Shown here: one piece after another, positions 5,511 to 11,601 of the stretch
Numbering within the stretch: position 1 is the stretch's first letter
Layout: each line of letters opens with the position of its first letter
NCBI GenBank assembly: GCA_028869725.1
Contig: JAGWRJ010000304.1
Coordinates: 1-13,426, forward strand
DNA from: Alphaproteobacteria bacterium
GTDB taxonomy: Bacteria; Pseudomonadota; Alphaproteobacteria; Micropepsales; Micropepsaceae
Direction: 5' to 3'
Length of the DNA: 13,426 nucleotides
The notes under the pieces: model-generated
Seen by the model: the letters and a program-made list of their open reading frames with translations, nothing else
Database searches by the model: none
What the model was told of the DNA's origin: nothing
Translations under genes and position numbers: made by a program

Positions 5511-6950
5511 ATGTTAGAAGACTATAGTCATGAGGTAGAGCCTACCGTTACCTCTCCGTCTATCTCAGGGGACACCGAAGGCGTAACTGGTCCCATTTCG
5601 AGTAGTTCACGCCTCCGGGATGCTGTGCCGTTGTCGATGCTGCACATTCCGGCCAGCTCTGAGGCCGAGGCATTGGTAGCCGCAGTTGTGGCCGTAGTGA
5701 GTGCCGGTGAGAAGCGAGCGCGCGCACGGGGACCGAAAGGTACTGAAAAGCTGATTGCTGCGGTGGCTGCCATTGTTGGTGGTGTTTTGGTGGAAGCGTT
5801 GCGGCGTGACCGGCTTGTCTTTCGGTCTCTCCAGAAGGCGGCCTTCGATGGTGAGCGCATTGGCTACCTTCAGGCTAAGCCAGTGTTTGGCGGTCTTGTG
5901 GCGGTAGGTCTGTTGCACCGCCATCAGGGCATCAGATTTCAAGAGACAGAGCATTTCGCGGAGACGCCTAGCTGGTCTGGCATGGCGGCGCGTTTTGAGG
6001 CTACGGAAGACCTTCTCCGGCTGGCCCGTGAGCACGGCATAGACAAGGATAATGTTGAATCCTGCTTCACTAAGGTGTTCCCGACCAAGCCGCCAAAGGT
6101 AAAGCATGCTGTGACGCTGCGGAGTGTGCCTGAACGGCACCCTGGTCAGAAGCGCGTGAATAGCGATGGCGAGTTGCTGCCGTTGGACATGGAAGACAAC
6201 GCCACGCGGGAGATTGTCGCTGTGGTTGAGCAAGCAAATGCCGTCTTTGCCCGGCATCGCTTCGAGAACTGTACGCCGCCTGCACTGTACCGGGCGTTCC
6301 GAGAAGATTTCACGCTCGGTGGACGGTGGATCACGGCGGGAGCCGCTCCCATACAGCAGATGAGTGCGGATGACCGGCTAAAGATAACGATTGACGGGCA
6401 GCCAGTGGCCGAAATCGACGTGAAGGCATCCCAGCTTTCTATTCTCGCCGCCTTTGCTGGTATGCCGTGCCTTGGGGAGGCTGACCCTTATGACTTCTCT
6501 GACCAGCTATGGGCAAGGCTTCCTAACGCACGGGACATTGTAAAGGCAGTTGTTGTGGCGGCGTTGGGTGCCGGGCGGTTGCCGCAACGCTGGCCTAATA
6601 AAATGAAGGAGAAATACGGCGTCCCAGAGGAACTGCCGGTCCCCGTCATCACCCAGGCCCTTGCCGCGCGCTTTCCGTTCCTTGAGTGTCCTGGTGAAGT
6701 GCTGGGTGTAGCGCAAGAGCAAGTGGCGCTTCGCCTACAAAACCTTGAGGCTGCCGCGCTGACTGCCGCGCTCCATGCGCTATGGCGGAATGATATTCCC
6801 GGTGTTCCTGTCCATGATTCTATCTTGGTGCCTAACGACACGGTGGTCGTGACGATGGCCGAGAGCGAGCTATCGAGGGGCTATAAGGAGCGTTGCGGTG
6901 GCGCAGAGATACGGACCGTGGTCGAACGGTTGGCGAGGGAGGGATATTAG
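5511..6950 (+). CDS. Divergent polymerase-like protein (family A / T7 RNA polymerase-type motifs)
   Basis: The protein is 479 residues from ATG 5511. AGAGAG (5498-5503) sits 7 bases upstream and favours this start over an in-frame TTG at 5490. The C-terminal ~190 residues show the three palm/fingers motifs of the Pol I / T7 RNA polymerase superfamily in order. The motif A-like block is AEIDVKASQLSILAAF with Asp303 (compare D-x-S-Q in Pol I and D-x-x-x-S in T7 RNA polymerase). The motif B-like block is ARDIVKAVVVAALGAG with Arg341 and Lys345. The motif C-like block is IPGVPVHDSILVP with His435-Asp436-Ser437. The N-terminal half has an alanine/valine-rich helical part (about 45-105) and a segment resembling a winged helix (FGGLVAVGLLHRHQGIRF, about 124-141). 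Spacing is shorter than in replicative Pol I and no exonuclease domain is seen. It might be a template-dependent polymerase, a primase-like replicator or a degenerate relative. The polymerase assignment rests on motif reading only. Confidence 0.62.
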   Translation: MLEDYSHEVEPTVTSPSISGDTEGVTGPISSSSRLRDAVPLSMLHIPASSEAEALVAAVVAVVSAGEKRARARGPKGTEKLIAAVAAIVGGVLVEALRRDRLVFRSLQKAAFDGERIGYLQAKPVFGGLVAVGLLHRHQGIRFQETEHFAETPSWSGMAARFEATEDLLRLAREHGIDKDNVESCFTKVFPTKPPKVKHAVTLRSVPERHPGQKRVNSDGELLPLDMEDNATREIVAVVEQANAVFARHRFENCTPPALYRAFREDFTLGGRWITAGAAPIQQMSADDRLKITIDGQPVAEIDVKASQLSILAAFAGMPCLGEADPYDFSDQLWARLPNARDIVKAVVVAALGAGRLPQRWPNKMKEKYGVPEELPVPVITQALAARFPFLECPGEVLGVAQEQVALRLQNLEAAALTAALHALWRNDIPGVPVHDSILVPNDTVVVTMAESELSRGYKERCGGAEIRTVVERLAREGY

Positions 6951-7089
6951 AAGTATTCTGGGCAGCAGGGGGAGGCGGTAGACTGTTGGCTATGTTTGGA
7001 AAAGGGTACAAAAGACGTTGTCCATGGGATGCCTCGAGGAAGATTGGGCGTCACCGATTGGTTGCATTCGAAGGAGAAAGATCTCTCTT

Positions 7090-8001
7090 ATGGCCCAAAT
7101 CCCTTCCTCAGTGCGAGGCCTAAATCTTGATATAAAGAAAATGTCTCTGATTTTCGGGGAAAGGTCCAAAACCTACGGGTATATTGTGAACGATATTGCG
7201 CCTGATCTAATCAGAGACAATTACACTTTTGAGGATCTAGGTGAATTTGAACGCAAGATGCTAAACGCAGAAACCGGCATAGAATATTTTGGGCAAGTAT
7301 ATTGGACAGAAATGCTATACCGGGCACACATGGCATCTGTCGCATCGGTATTCAGAACGACACGATGGATTAATGTTGCGATCCGTGAGTATGAGGCAGG
7401 GAGCCTTTATGGCTGCGCAGCGGCATTTAGAAGCCTGATAGAATCGGCAGGCGACATCTGTCATAGTTTGGGGTCAGTGGCCTACATACTTGCGAGTAAC
7501 AAAGATAAGGTGAAGGCCGAAATAGGGGGACGGCCGTCTACAGGATTTCTTGTTTCGAAGGAACTCGAAGATTCGCTTATACATTTCACTCACGCCCGTA
7601 AGGTAAGGCGGACCGAAGAAGCGCCTGATAGCCACAAGGCAATGCAATCGTTTCAATATGTCGACAAAATTGATAAAATGAATATCCCCGGAGTAAAGGA
7701 TCTATACGCCAAATTATGCGAGATCGTTCATCCAGCAGCCGAATCTGTATCGATAACCTTCATTTCCAAAGATGGTGTCTGGCTTGTGGATCCTGATAAC
7801 GAAGCTGTCGTTTTGAAGAAATTGCTTGCCGAATATGGGGATACTCTTTTTGGTGTTGTAATGGCTTCATACAATTCACCGCTGTTGATCTTGAAGACAC
7901 TTCACTCTTTCAATCTGTTTACGAAGCTGTCTAAGCTACGAAATTACCGGTTTGATGATATTCCCGTGTGGAAGGAGATCGAGCGCTTGCTTAAATCGTA
8001 A
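7090..8001 (+). CDS. Unrecognised helical protein with HEPN-like features
   Basis: This is 303 residues from ATG 7090. AAGGAG at 7071-7076 is a strong ribosome binding match but 13 bases away; in-frame starts at TTG 7018, ATG 7024 and ATG 7141 are alternatives. The sequence is mainly helical without membrane segments or signal peptide. Two elements recur in the neighbouring genes at 9893 and 10475: a small-residue helix with an acidic end (LYGCAAAFRSLIESAG, Arg114 and Glu118), and a later LYAKLCEIVHPAAES with His214. The pattern of an (R)SxxE helix followed by an (F/I)VHP block recalls DUF5677/HEPN-like proteins, but the exact R-x(4-6)-H ribonuclease motif is not present in recognisable form. 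The gene is more AT-rich than the polymerase-like gene before it, and 139 bases separate them, so co-transcription is possible but unproven. Function unknown. Confidence 0.7.
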   Translation: MAQIPSSVRGLNLDIKKMSLIFGERSKTYGYIVNDIAPDLIRDNYTFEDLGEFERKMLNAETGIEYFGQVYWTEMLYRAHMASVASVFRTTRWINVAIREYEAGSLYGCAAAFRSLIESAGDICHSLGSVAYILASNKDKVKAEIGGRPSTGFLVSKELEDSLIHFTHARKVRRTEEAPDSHKAMQSFQYVDKIDKMNIPGVKDLYAKLCEIVHPAAESVSITFISKDGVWLVDPDNEAVVLKKLLAEYGDTLFGVVMASYNSPLLILKTLHSFNLFTKLSKLRNYRFDDIPVWKEIERLLKS

Positions 8002-8130
8002 GATTTATAGGAATTCAAAGTACATACATTTTCAGATGGAATCGCCTAGGCAAGGTCTAACGGCATGTTGTCGAAACATTTATAGAATAAAACGATAACG
8101 TTATATCTCGTGATAACTATGCAATAGCCG
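8002..8130. other. AT-rich convergent intergenic region
   Basis: This lies between the plus-strand gene ending at 8001 and the minus-strand terminator. It includes the palindrome-like AACGATAACGTTATATC stretch near 8092-8108. No gene is seen and no T-rich terminator for the plus-strand gene is obvious. Confidence 0.35.
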
Positions 8131-8162
8131 TAAAAACAGAGCAGCCCATAAGGCCGCCCTGT
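8131..8162 (-). terminator. Rho-independent terminator of the minus-strand gene
   Basis: Read on the minus strand, ACAGGGCGGCC pairs with GGCTGCTCTGT around a 5-base loop (TTATG), giving an 11-bp stem with two G-U pairs, followed by a run of T. It begins 14 bases after the stop codon of the gene at 8177-8515 and points the same way. Confidence 0.85.
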
Positions 8163-8176
8163 CATGTGATCCTCTG

Positions 8177-8515
8177 CTATGTACTGGCTTCCTCCAACGC
8201 TTTATTAGGCGTGGCAGTGGGTCCAGAAAACTCCCTATAAGGGCGCAGTCTTGGACCTTGTTTGTCTGTCTCGTGCACGGTTAGCTTGGCTAAACGATAC
8301 AGTGATGGACCATAAAACCGGACATGGCCTTGGTCATTTACTACCTGCCATGCGCCATCCGGCAGTCCATCTTGAACCATCTGTCGGGCTAATCGCATGG
8401 TTGAGCCGTTCTTGCTTTCAGCTTCATAAACCTTGCCGCCGACTTCAGTAGTCGCAATGTCAAATGAAGCGCCACCAGGGCGGAAGGCTTCGCGTACTGT
8501 CATGGTGTAAATCAT
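8177..8515 (-). CDS. Small hypothetical protein with its own terminator
   Basis: The product is 112 residues from ATG 8515; a TTG at 8518 and an internal ATG at 8503 are alternatives. GGAA lies about 6 bases upstream of ATG 8515. The protein is soluble and beta-rich in appearance: TVREAFRPGGASFDIATTEV, then GGKVYEAESKNGS, then a helix (MRLARQMVQDG) and WQVVNDQGHVRFYGPSLYRLAKL. No signal peptide or membrane segment is visible. The strong terminator directly after its stop is good evidence for a real monocistronic gene. It is on the opposite strand to its neighbours and converges on the 7090-8001 gene. I do not recognise the family. Confidence 0.68.
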   Translation of the reverse strand: MIYTMTVREAFRPGGASFDIATTEVGGKVYEAESKNGSTMRLARQMVQDGLPDGAWQVVNDQGHVRFYGPSLYRLAKLTVHETDKQGPRLRPYREFSGPTATPNKALEEAST

Positions 8516-8589
8516 CAAGTTTCCATGGGTAATCGCTCCGCACCGGCGCTGAGCCAGGCAGAGACGTGGATTGTGAGATGGGGAAGGGC

Positions 8590-8669
8590 GCCGACGTACC
8601 GTTTCCCGTTGTGCGGGGGTCAGCCTCAGCGGGTTTTCGGCGTGGGGGCGGTGGGGTAGTAGCGGATGG
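8590..8669 (+). repeat. Diverged repeat unit B (partner at 2338-2413)
   Basis: It shares CCGTTTCCCG and the GGTTTTCGGC(A/G)TGGG(C/G)GCGGTGG block with 2338-2413, in the same order and at similar spacing. Conserved blocks within a diverged sequence suggest common descent, not a recent copy. Confidence 0.5.
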
Positions 8670-8850
8670 CAGCTAAATGCTGCCTAGGGTGAGCCCTGTA
8701 AGGTTGGACATTGGTCGGCCCGAGGCGTAGCGTGATTCATTGCGCGGTCTTTCGGTGATACGCGGCGCGCGGCGGTGTTTTGCTGCCAGGGGCGCGGCAT
8801 GTGGGCGGGGGATATGCTATGAGACGCGTGAAGTTTTGCGCCGGGTCGAT

Positions 8851-9005
8851 CCGCCTGTTTGGCGACGCACGGAAAGTCGTTTCTTCTGCTATAGCGCACG
8901 TTTAGCGTTACTGGGGTTGGGCGCGTCTGAAAGGCCGCACCGCCTTGTCTGGTGGCGCTCGGAAAGTCATTTCCGCTGCTATAGAGGCGTTTTAGCGTTA
9001 CGGGG
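8851..9005 (+). repeat. Imperfect 90-bp tandem repeat with palindromic cores
   Basis: Two units, 8851-8916 and 8940-9005, align along their length with one indel. Each contains CGGAAAGTC(G/A)TTTC, nearly palindromic and exactly so in unit 2 (GGAAA-N4-TTTCC, 8961-8974). Each then has TGCTATAG, similar to an extended -10 box (TGnTATAAT), and TTTAGCGTTAC(n)GGGG. A weak third unit may begin at 8815 (TGCTATGAGACGCGT), and CCTTGTCT recurs once more at 9032-9039. The units could be operator or promoter repeats or a small RNA locus for the downstream operon. Confidence 0.6.
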
Positions 9006-9185
9006 CTATGTCGGCCTAGGAGTTAGTACAACCTTGTCTTGCGGTCTGAAGGGTCTATGTGATCGAAAAGAGCTGCCTCAGCGGACTTCTGCCGGGCTGA
9101 AAACGGCTTTGGGATATTTTGTACTTTCGCAATAAATGCGGATGGTGGTTGTGCTATGCAAACCTGGGACGCAGAGGATAATTCT

Positions 9186-9839
9186 ATGACGGACGATTTA
9201 ATCCACTTTGTTGAACAATCTGGCCAGAACCTAGAGGCCATCGTGAATTATGCGCGCGCCTTAGGGGCTGTGTGGGCATGGGGAAGAGACGCGTATGGTA
9301 AAGTGTTGGGGTTCGTTGGACCCCGTCAAAAGAAAAATATGGCAGAAATATCCGGGAAGATTCAGGATAAAATAAAGGGCATCCAAGAAGAGCGGCTCTC
9401 TGAACCATCTCCATCTGTTGCGGAGCCACTTATAGAGGCCGCTATGCAGGAGAGTCGTCCAGAGTTGCAGGAATTCTGGGCCGGATTGCTTGCAACTGCT
9501 ATGTTGGATGGAGGAAAAAATACCAGGTATGAGTTTGGAGAGATACTGGCAAAAATGAGTCCGTCGGATGCAATTACACTCACTATTCTTGCTAGTCTTC
9601 CAACCACAACGTGGAATAGTTCAATGCGAACTGCCAACATTGAACATGTGTCGTGGCACAAACAACAGGCAGGCATTAGCGATGATTCTTGGGAGGCATC
9701 TCTAAACCGTCTCCGTGAATTAGGATGCGTAGCCCCAAGCCTATCGGCGCAAAGCCAGATACCAAACCCTTATAGAGTAGTTGAGCCCGAGGTGACCAGT
9801 TTAGGGCGGCTATTTCTAGCTGCGGTCCAACCCTGTTAG
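9186..9839 (+). CDS. Abi-alpha-like (DUF4393) protein
   Basis: The protein is 217 residues from ATG 9186. CAGAGG (9172-9177) with 8-base spacing makes this start better than ATG 9156. The centre has the family signature: SVAEPLIEAAMQESRPELQE (about 77-96), then FWAGLLATAMLDGG, then EILAKMSPSDAITLTIL (about 119-135). The C-terminal SWEASLNRLRELGCVAPS...TSLGRLFLAAV looks like a winged-helix end. DUF4393 (Abi-alpha) proteins are linked to abortive infection, though their mechanism is poorly known. A hydrophobic stretch near the N-terminus (ALGAVWAWG, about 25-33) could contact the membrane. The gene heads a same-strand group of three; the next starts 53 bases after its stop. Assignment is from motif memory. 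Confidence 0.65.
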   Translation: MTDDLIHFVEQSGQNLEAIVNYARALGAVWAWGRDAYGKVLGFVGPRQKKNMAEISGKIQDKIKGIQEERLSEPSPSVAEPLIEAAMQESRPELQEFWAGLLATAMLDGGKNTRYEFGEILAKMSPSDAITLTILASLPTTTWNSSMRTANIEHVSWHKQQAGISDDSWEASLNRLRELGCVAPSLSAQSQIPNPYRVVEPEVTSLGRLFLAAVQPC

Positions 9840-9892
9840 GGTCCTGGCTTACTAGACAACGCCCTCCACAGCATGCATGTGAGATTGACATA

Positions 9893-10432
9893 TTGAGCCC
9901 GCCATTCACGATTCTTACTGATGAAGAGGAGAGAGAATTCCATCGCTTGCAACGGTATTACTGGCAAGAGGCGTTGCGCTGCGAGGATGCTAAAGCATAT
10001 CTCTCGGGATGTATTATGCTTGGCGCTGTGCTAGAGGCATTACTCATACTCATGGTCAACGTATATCCAGAAGAAGCCGAGCAGACGGGTAAAATCCCAA
10101 CAATAAAAGGCAGGCCGAAGCCGCTTATCAACTGGAGTTTAGCTGAGGCGTTGCGAGTAGCAGAAGCGGCTCATTGGCTGCCGTCAACCGTCGACCTTCA
10201 GAAAGAAAAATGGAACGGCAGAAATGCCCGTGTCGGAAAGAGTGGAGAAACAATCCAAAAGCTACGAAATTTTGTTCATCCAGCACGCTATGCTAAGGAC
10301 CATTACGGCCAAAAAATTACGCAAAAATACTTGAAGCGGCAATTTGAGGCTTTGCTCGTTTGTCGATCCTGGTTAGCGGATAAGAATAATACCTCTCTCC
10401 TAGAACACATGAAATCAGAGGGAATATTGTGA
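9893..10432 (+). CDS. Helical HEPN-like protein with RNFVHP motif
   Basis: The product is 179 residues. The only in-frame start near the beginning is TTG 9893, with a weak GAGA about 10 bases upstream; the next ATG would delete the conserved N-terminal helices. Residues 30-55 form an aliphatic helix (AYLSGCIMLGAVLEALLILM) with the GAxLEAL pattern common in HEPN-like and DUF4145-type proteins. The later block IQKLRNFVHPARYA (121-134) contains Arg125 and His129. This resembles the catalytic R...H motif of HEPN ribonucleases, but the R-x3-H spacing is shorter than the usual R-x4-6-H. The C-terminal helix (KYLKRQFEALLVCRSWL) completes a small all-helical domain. The neighbouring Abi-alpha-like gene supports a defence role. 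Family assignment is inference. Confidence 0.68.
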   Translation: MSPPFTILTDEEEREFHRLQRYYWQEALRCEDAKAYLSGCIMLGAVLEALLILMVNVYPEEAEQTGKIPTIKGRPKPLINWSLAEALRVAEAAHWLPSTVDLQKEKWNGRNARVGKSGETIQKLRNFVHPARYAKDHYGQKITQKYLKRQFEALLVCRSWLADKNNTSLLEHMKSEGIL

Positions 10433-10474
10433 GTAGACCTATGCTGATTTTTATAAGTCAAGACCAGTAGATCG

Positions 10475-11341
10475 ATGGTTCGCAAGCTCGAAGCAACCGA
10501 CTTTCGCGCGCGGCGCATGGTGCTTGAACCGGACGACTTTGCACTTTCAGATGGTATGCCAGAACGCGCGCCAACAGACCTAATTTCGTCTGACGTCTGG
10601 CATGGTATCATGGACATAGTGGATGACGTGGCTATCTCGACTACATCGCATCAGGGCAGCCGCATAGAGCTATTATATGATCTGTGGGGCGAGTGGCTAG
10701 AAATTATGCCTTTGTGCTGCATTGTGGGACACGGCATGTTAGATTGTGCGGACGATTTTGCCGCGTCTATCGTATCGCTGGTGCATGGTTTCTACAGGCA
10801 AGCGGTGGGTGCGTTACGAAGTGCGCTTGAAACTATGATGTTTGCGTGCCTTTGTCAGCTTACATCTGACGAGAAACTTTGGAATGCGTGGGAGGCTGGT
10901 AAAGAGGAAGTCAGTTTTATCCAAATTCGACACAAACTTAGACAAGTCGGGGAAATTAGGTCTCTAGAGGATCGCGCCCACGATAAAACTGGTCGGACGA
11001 TGTTTGCTGACAAGAACCGTTCCGATCCAGGTGGGTGGGCGACCTCACTGCATAGTCATTTATCCAACTTTGTCCATGCTCGGGGCAATTTAACAAACGG
11101 GCGTATGTGGGGGAGCAACGGCCCAATTTATAGTGCATGGGGCATGAAGACTGGATATCATAGTTACCTGGAAACTTATGTACTATTGCTTTTGTTGGCA
11201 AAGATCGCCCACCCCTCTCTCTGTACACCGTACAAGGCGCAGGTCTTATTCACTTATGATAGTCGCCGCCGTTATCTCCGTCAGCCAGATAGAAAGCTAT
11301 GCGGGTTTTTGAACCGCGAGGTTTTCAATAGCGACCCATGA
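10475..11341 (+). CDS. Unrecognised helical protein with HEPN/DUF5677-like features
   Basis: The protein is 288 residues. ATG 10475 lies 42 bases after the previous stop but lacks a good Shine-Dalgarno sequence; ATG 10517 is an alternative. A helix with small and acidic residues (GFYRQAVGALRSALETMMFA, 105-124) is the counterpart of AAFRSLIES in the 7090-8001 protein. HSHLSNFVHARGN (193-205, His201) matches the position of the VHP block in the other two proteins. The end of the protein has a strongly hydrophobic helix (YVLLLLLAKIAHP, about 235-247). There is no signal peptide. It is the third gene of the 9186-11341 group. The architecture fits DUF5677-type proteins, which are widespread in defence islands. 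Function unknown, assignment tentative. Confidence 0.68.
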   Translation: MVRKLEATDFRARRMVLEPDDFALSDGMPERAPTDLISSDVWHGIMDIVDDVAISTTSHQGSRIELLYDLWGEWLEIMPLCCIVGHGMLDCADDFAASIVSLVHGFYRQAVGALRSALETMMFACLCQLTSDEKLWNAWEAGKEEVSFIQIRHKLRQVGEIRSLEDRAHDKTGRTMFADKNRSDPGGWATSLHSHLSNFVHARGNLTNGRMWGSNGPIYSAWGMKTGYHSYLETYVLLLLLAKIAHPSLCTPYKAQVLFTYDSRRRYLRQPDRKLCGFLNREVFNSDP

Positions 11342-11377
11342 GCTGCCCTAAAACGGATTACGTTTCTACCGGAGGCG

Positions 11378-11398
11378 TTGTATCAAAGGGTGATACAA
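11378..11398. promoter_or_regulatory. Inverted repeat sharing the arm-site core
   Basis: TTGTATCA-AAGGG-TGATACAA is a perfect 8-bp inverted repeat with a 5-base spacer. Both halves contain TGTATCA, which is also the core of the 11-mer at the island ends. No T-run follows on either strand, so a terminator is unlikely. It may be a binding site for the integrase or an excision or regulatory protein. Confidence 0.4.
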
Positions 11399-11417
11399 AG
11401 TTGGCGGGAGTTGTTTA

Positions 11418-11585
11418 TTAGAAATTTCGAGAGGGTGTTCCGCCCACACCATCCGGCACCGGAATGCGATTAATGGCATCTGACAGCCGACGCAGGTCTT
11501 CACCGCGTATCCCGTATTGCCGCCCTGTGGTTTTCCTGGCGTGGCCGGTGATGGCGTCGCGGATTGTTCGTCGTTGTGACGCCAT
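11418..11585 (-). pseudogene. C-terminal remnant of a second tyrosine integrase
   Basis: The minus-strand frame ending at the stop 11418-11420 reads RRTIRDAITGHARKTTGRQY and on to LRRLSDAINRIPVPDGVG. It aligns with the end of the intact integrase next door (EEVRNAITGHVDNKNESANY...LMAAMEKIEFPDG). The shared features are the (R/N)xAITGH block with its catalytic histidine, the tyrosine of (Q/N)YG, and the P-D-G tail. Only the last ~50 residues survive; the catalytic arginine, lysine and HxxR box are gone. It differs too much from the intact copy to be a recent duplication. It directly follows the intact gene's stop, as if a new integrase replaced most of an older one. Confidence 0.75.
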
Positions 11586-11601
11586 GGCGCTGCAAACAAC
11601 G

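Larger units (their letters stand above)
8516..9185. other. 670-bp non-coding stretch with repeats
   Basis: GC-rich and without a defensible gene. It contains diverged repeat unit B (8590-8669), a perfect small hairpin GGCAGC-TAAAT-GCTGCC (8668-8684), and an imperfect 90-bp tandem repeat (8851-8916 and 8940-9005). A 131-codon plus-strand frame (8740-9135) spans the tandem repeat but is arginine/cysteine-rich with no ribosome binding site. A 44-codon frame (8525-8659) likewise lacks one. The region probably holds the promoters of the flanking divergent genes. Confidence 0.5.

Noticed and set aside
8525..8659. 44-codon plus-strand frame covering repeat unit B (ends VFGVGAVG)
   Set aside because: No Shine-Dalgarno sequence and the frame is not kept in repeat unit A, so the nucleotide repeat, not a protein, seems to be what is shared.
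8851..9005. CRISPR array
   Set aside because: Only two imperfect long units with a 90-bp period; no short identical repeats, unique spacers or cas genes.
8740..9135. 131-codon plus-strand frame across the tandem repeat
   Set aside because: Arginine- and cysteine-rich low-quality sequence, no ribosome binding site, and its openness is partly due to the repeated GC-rich DNA.
11378..11398. Rho-independent terminator at the inverted repeat
   Set aside because: The stem is AT-rich and no T-run follows on either strand; a binding site is more likely.
11366..11599. 77-codon minus-strand frame over the integrase remnant
   Set aside because: The homology to integrase is in another frame (stop at 11418-11420); this frame shows none.
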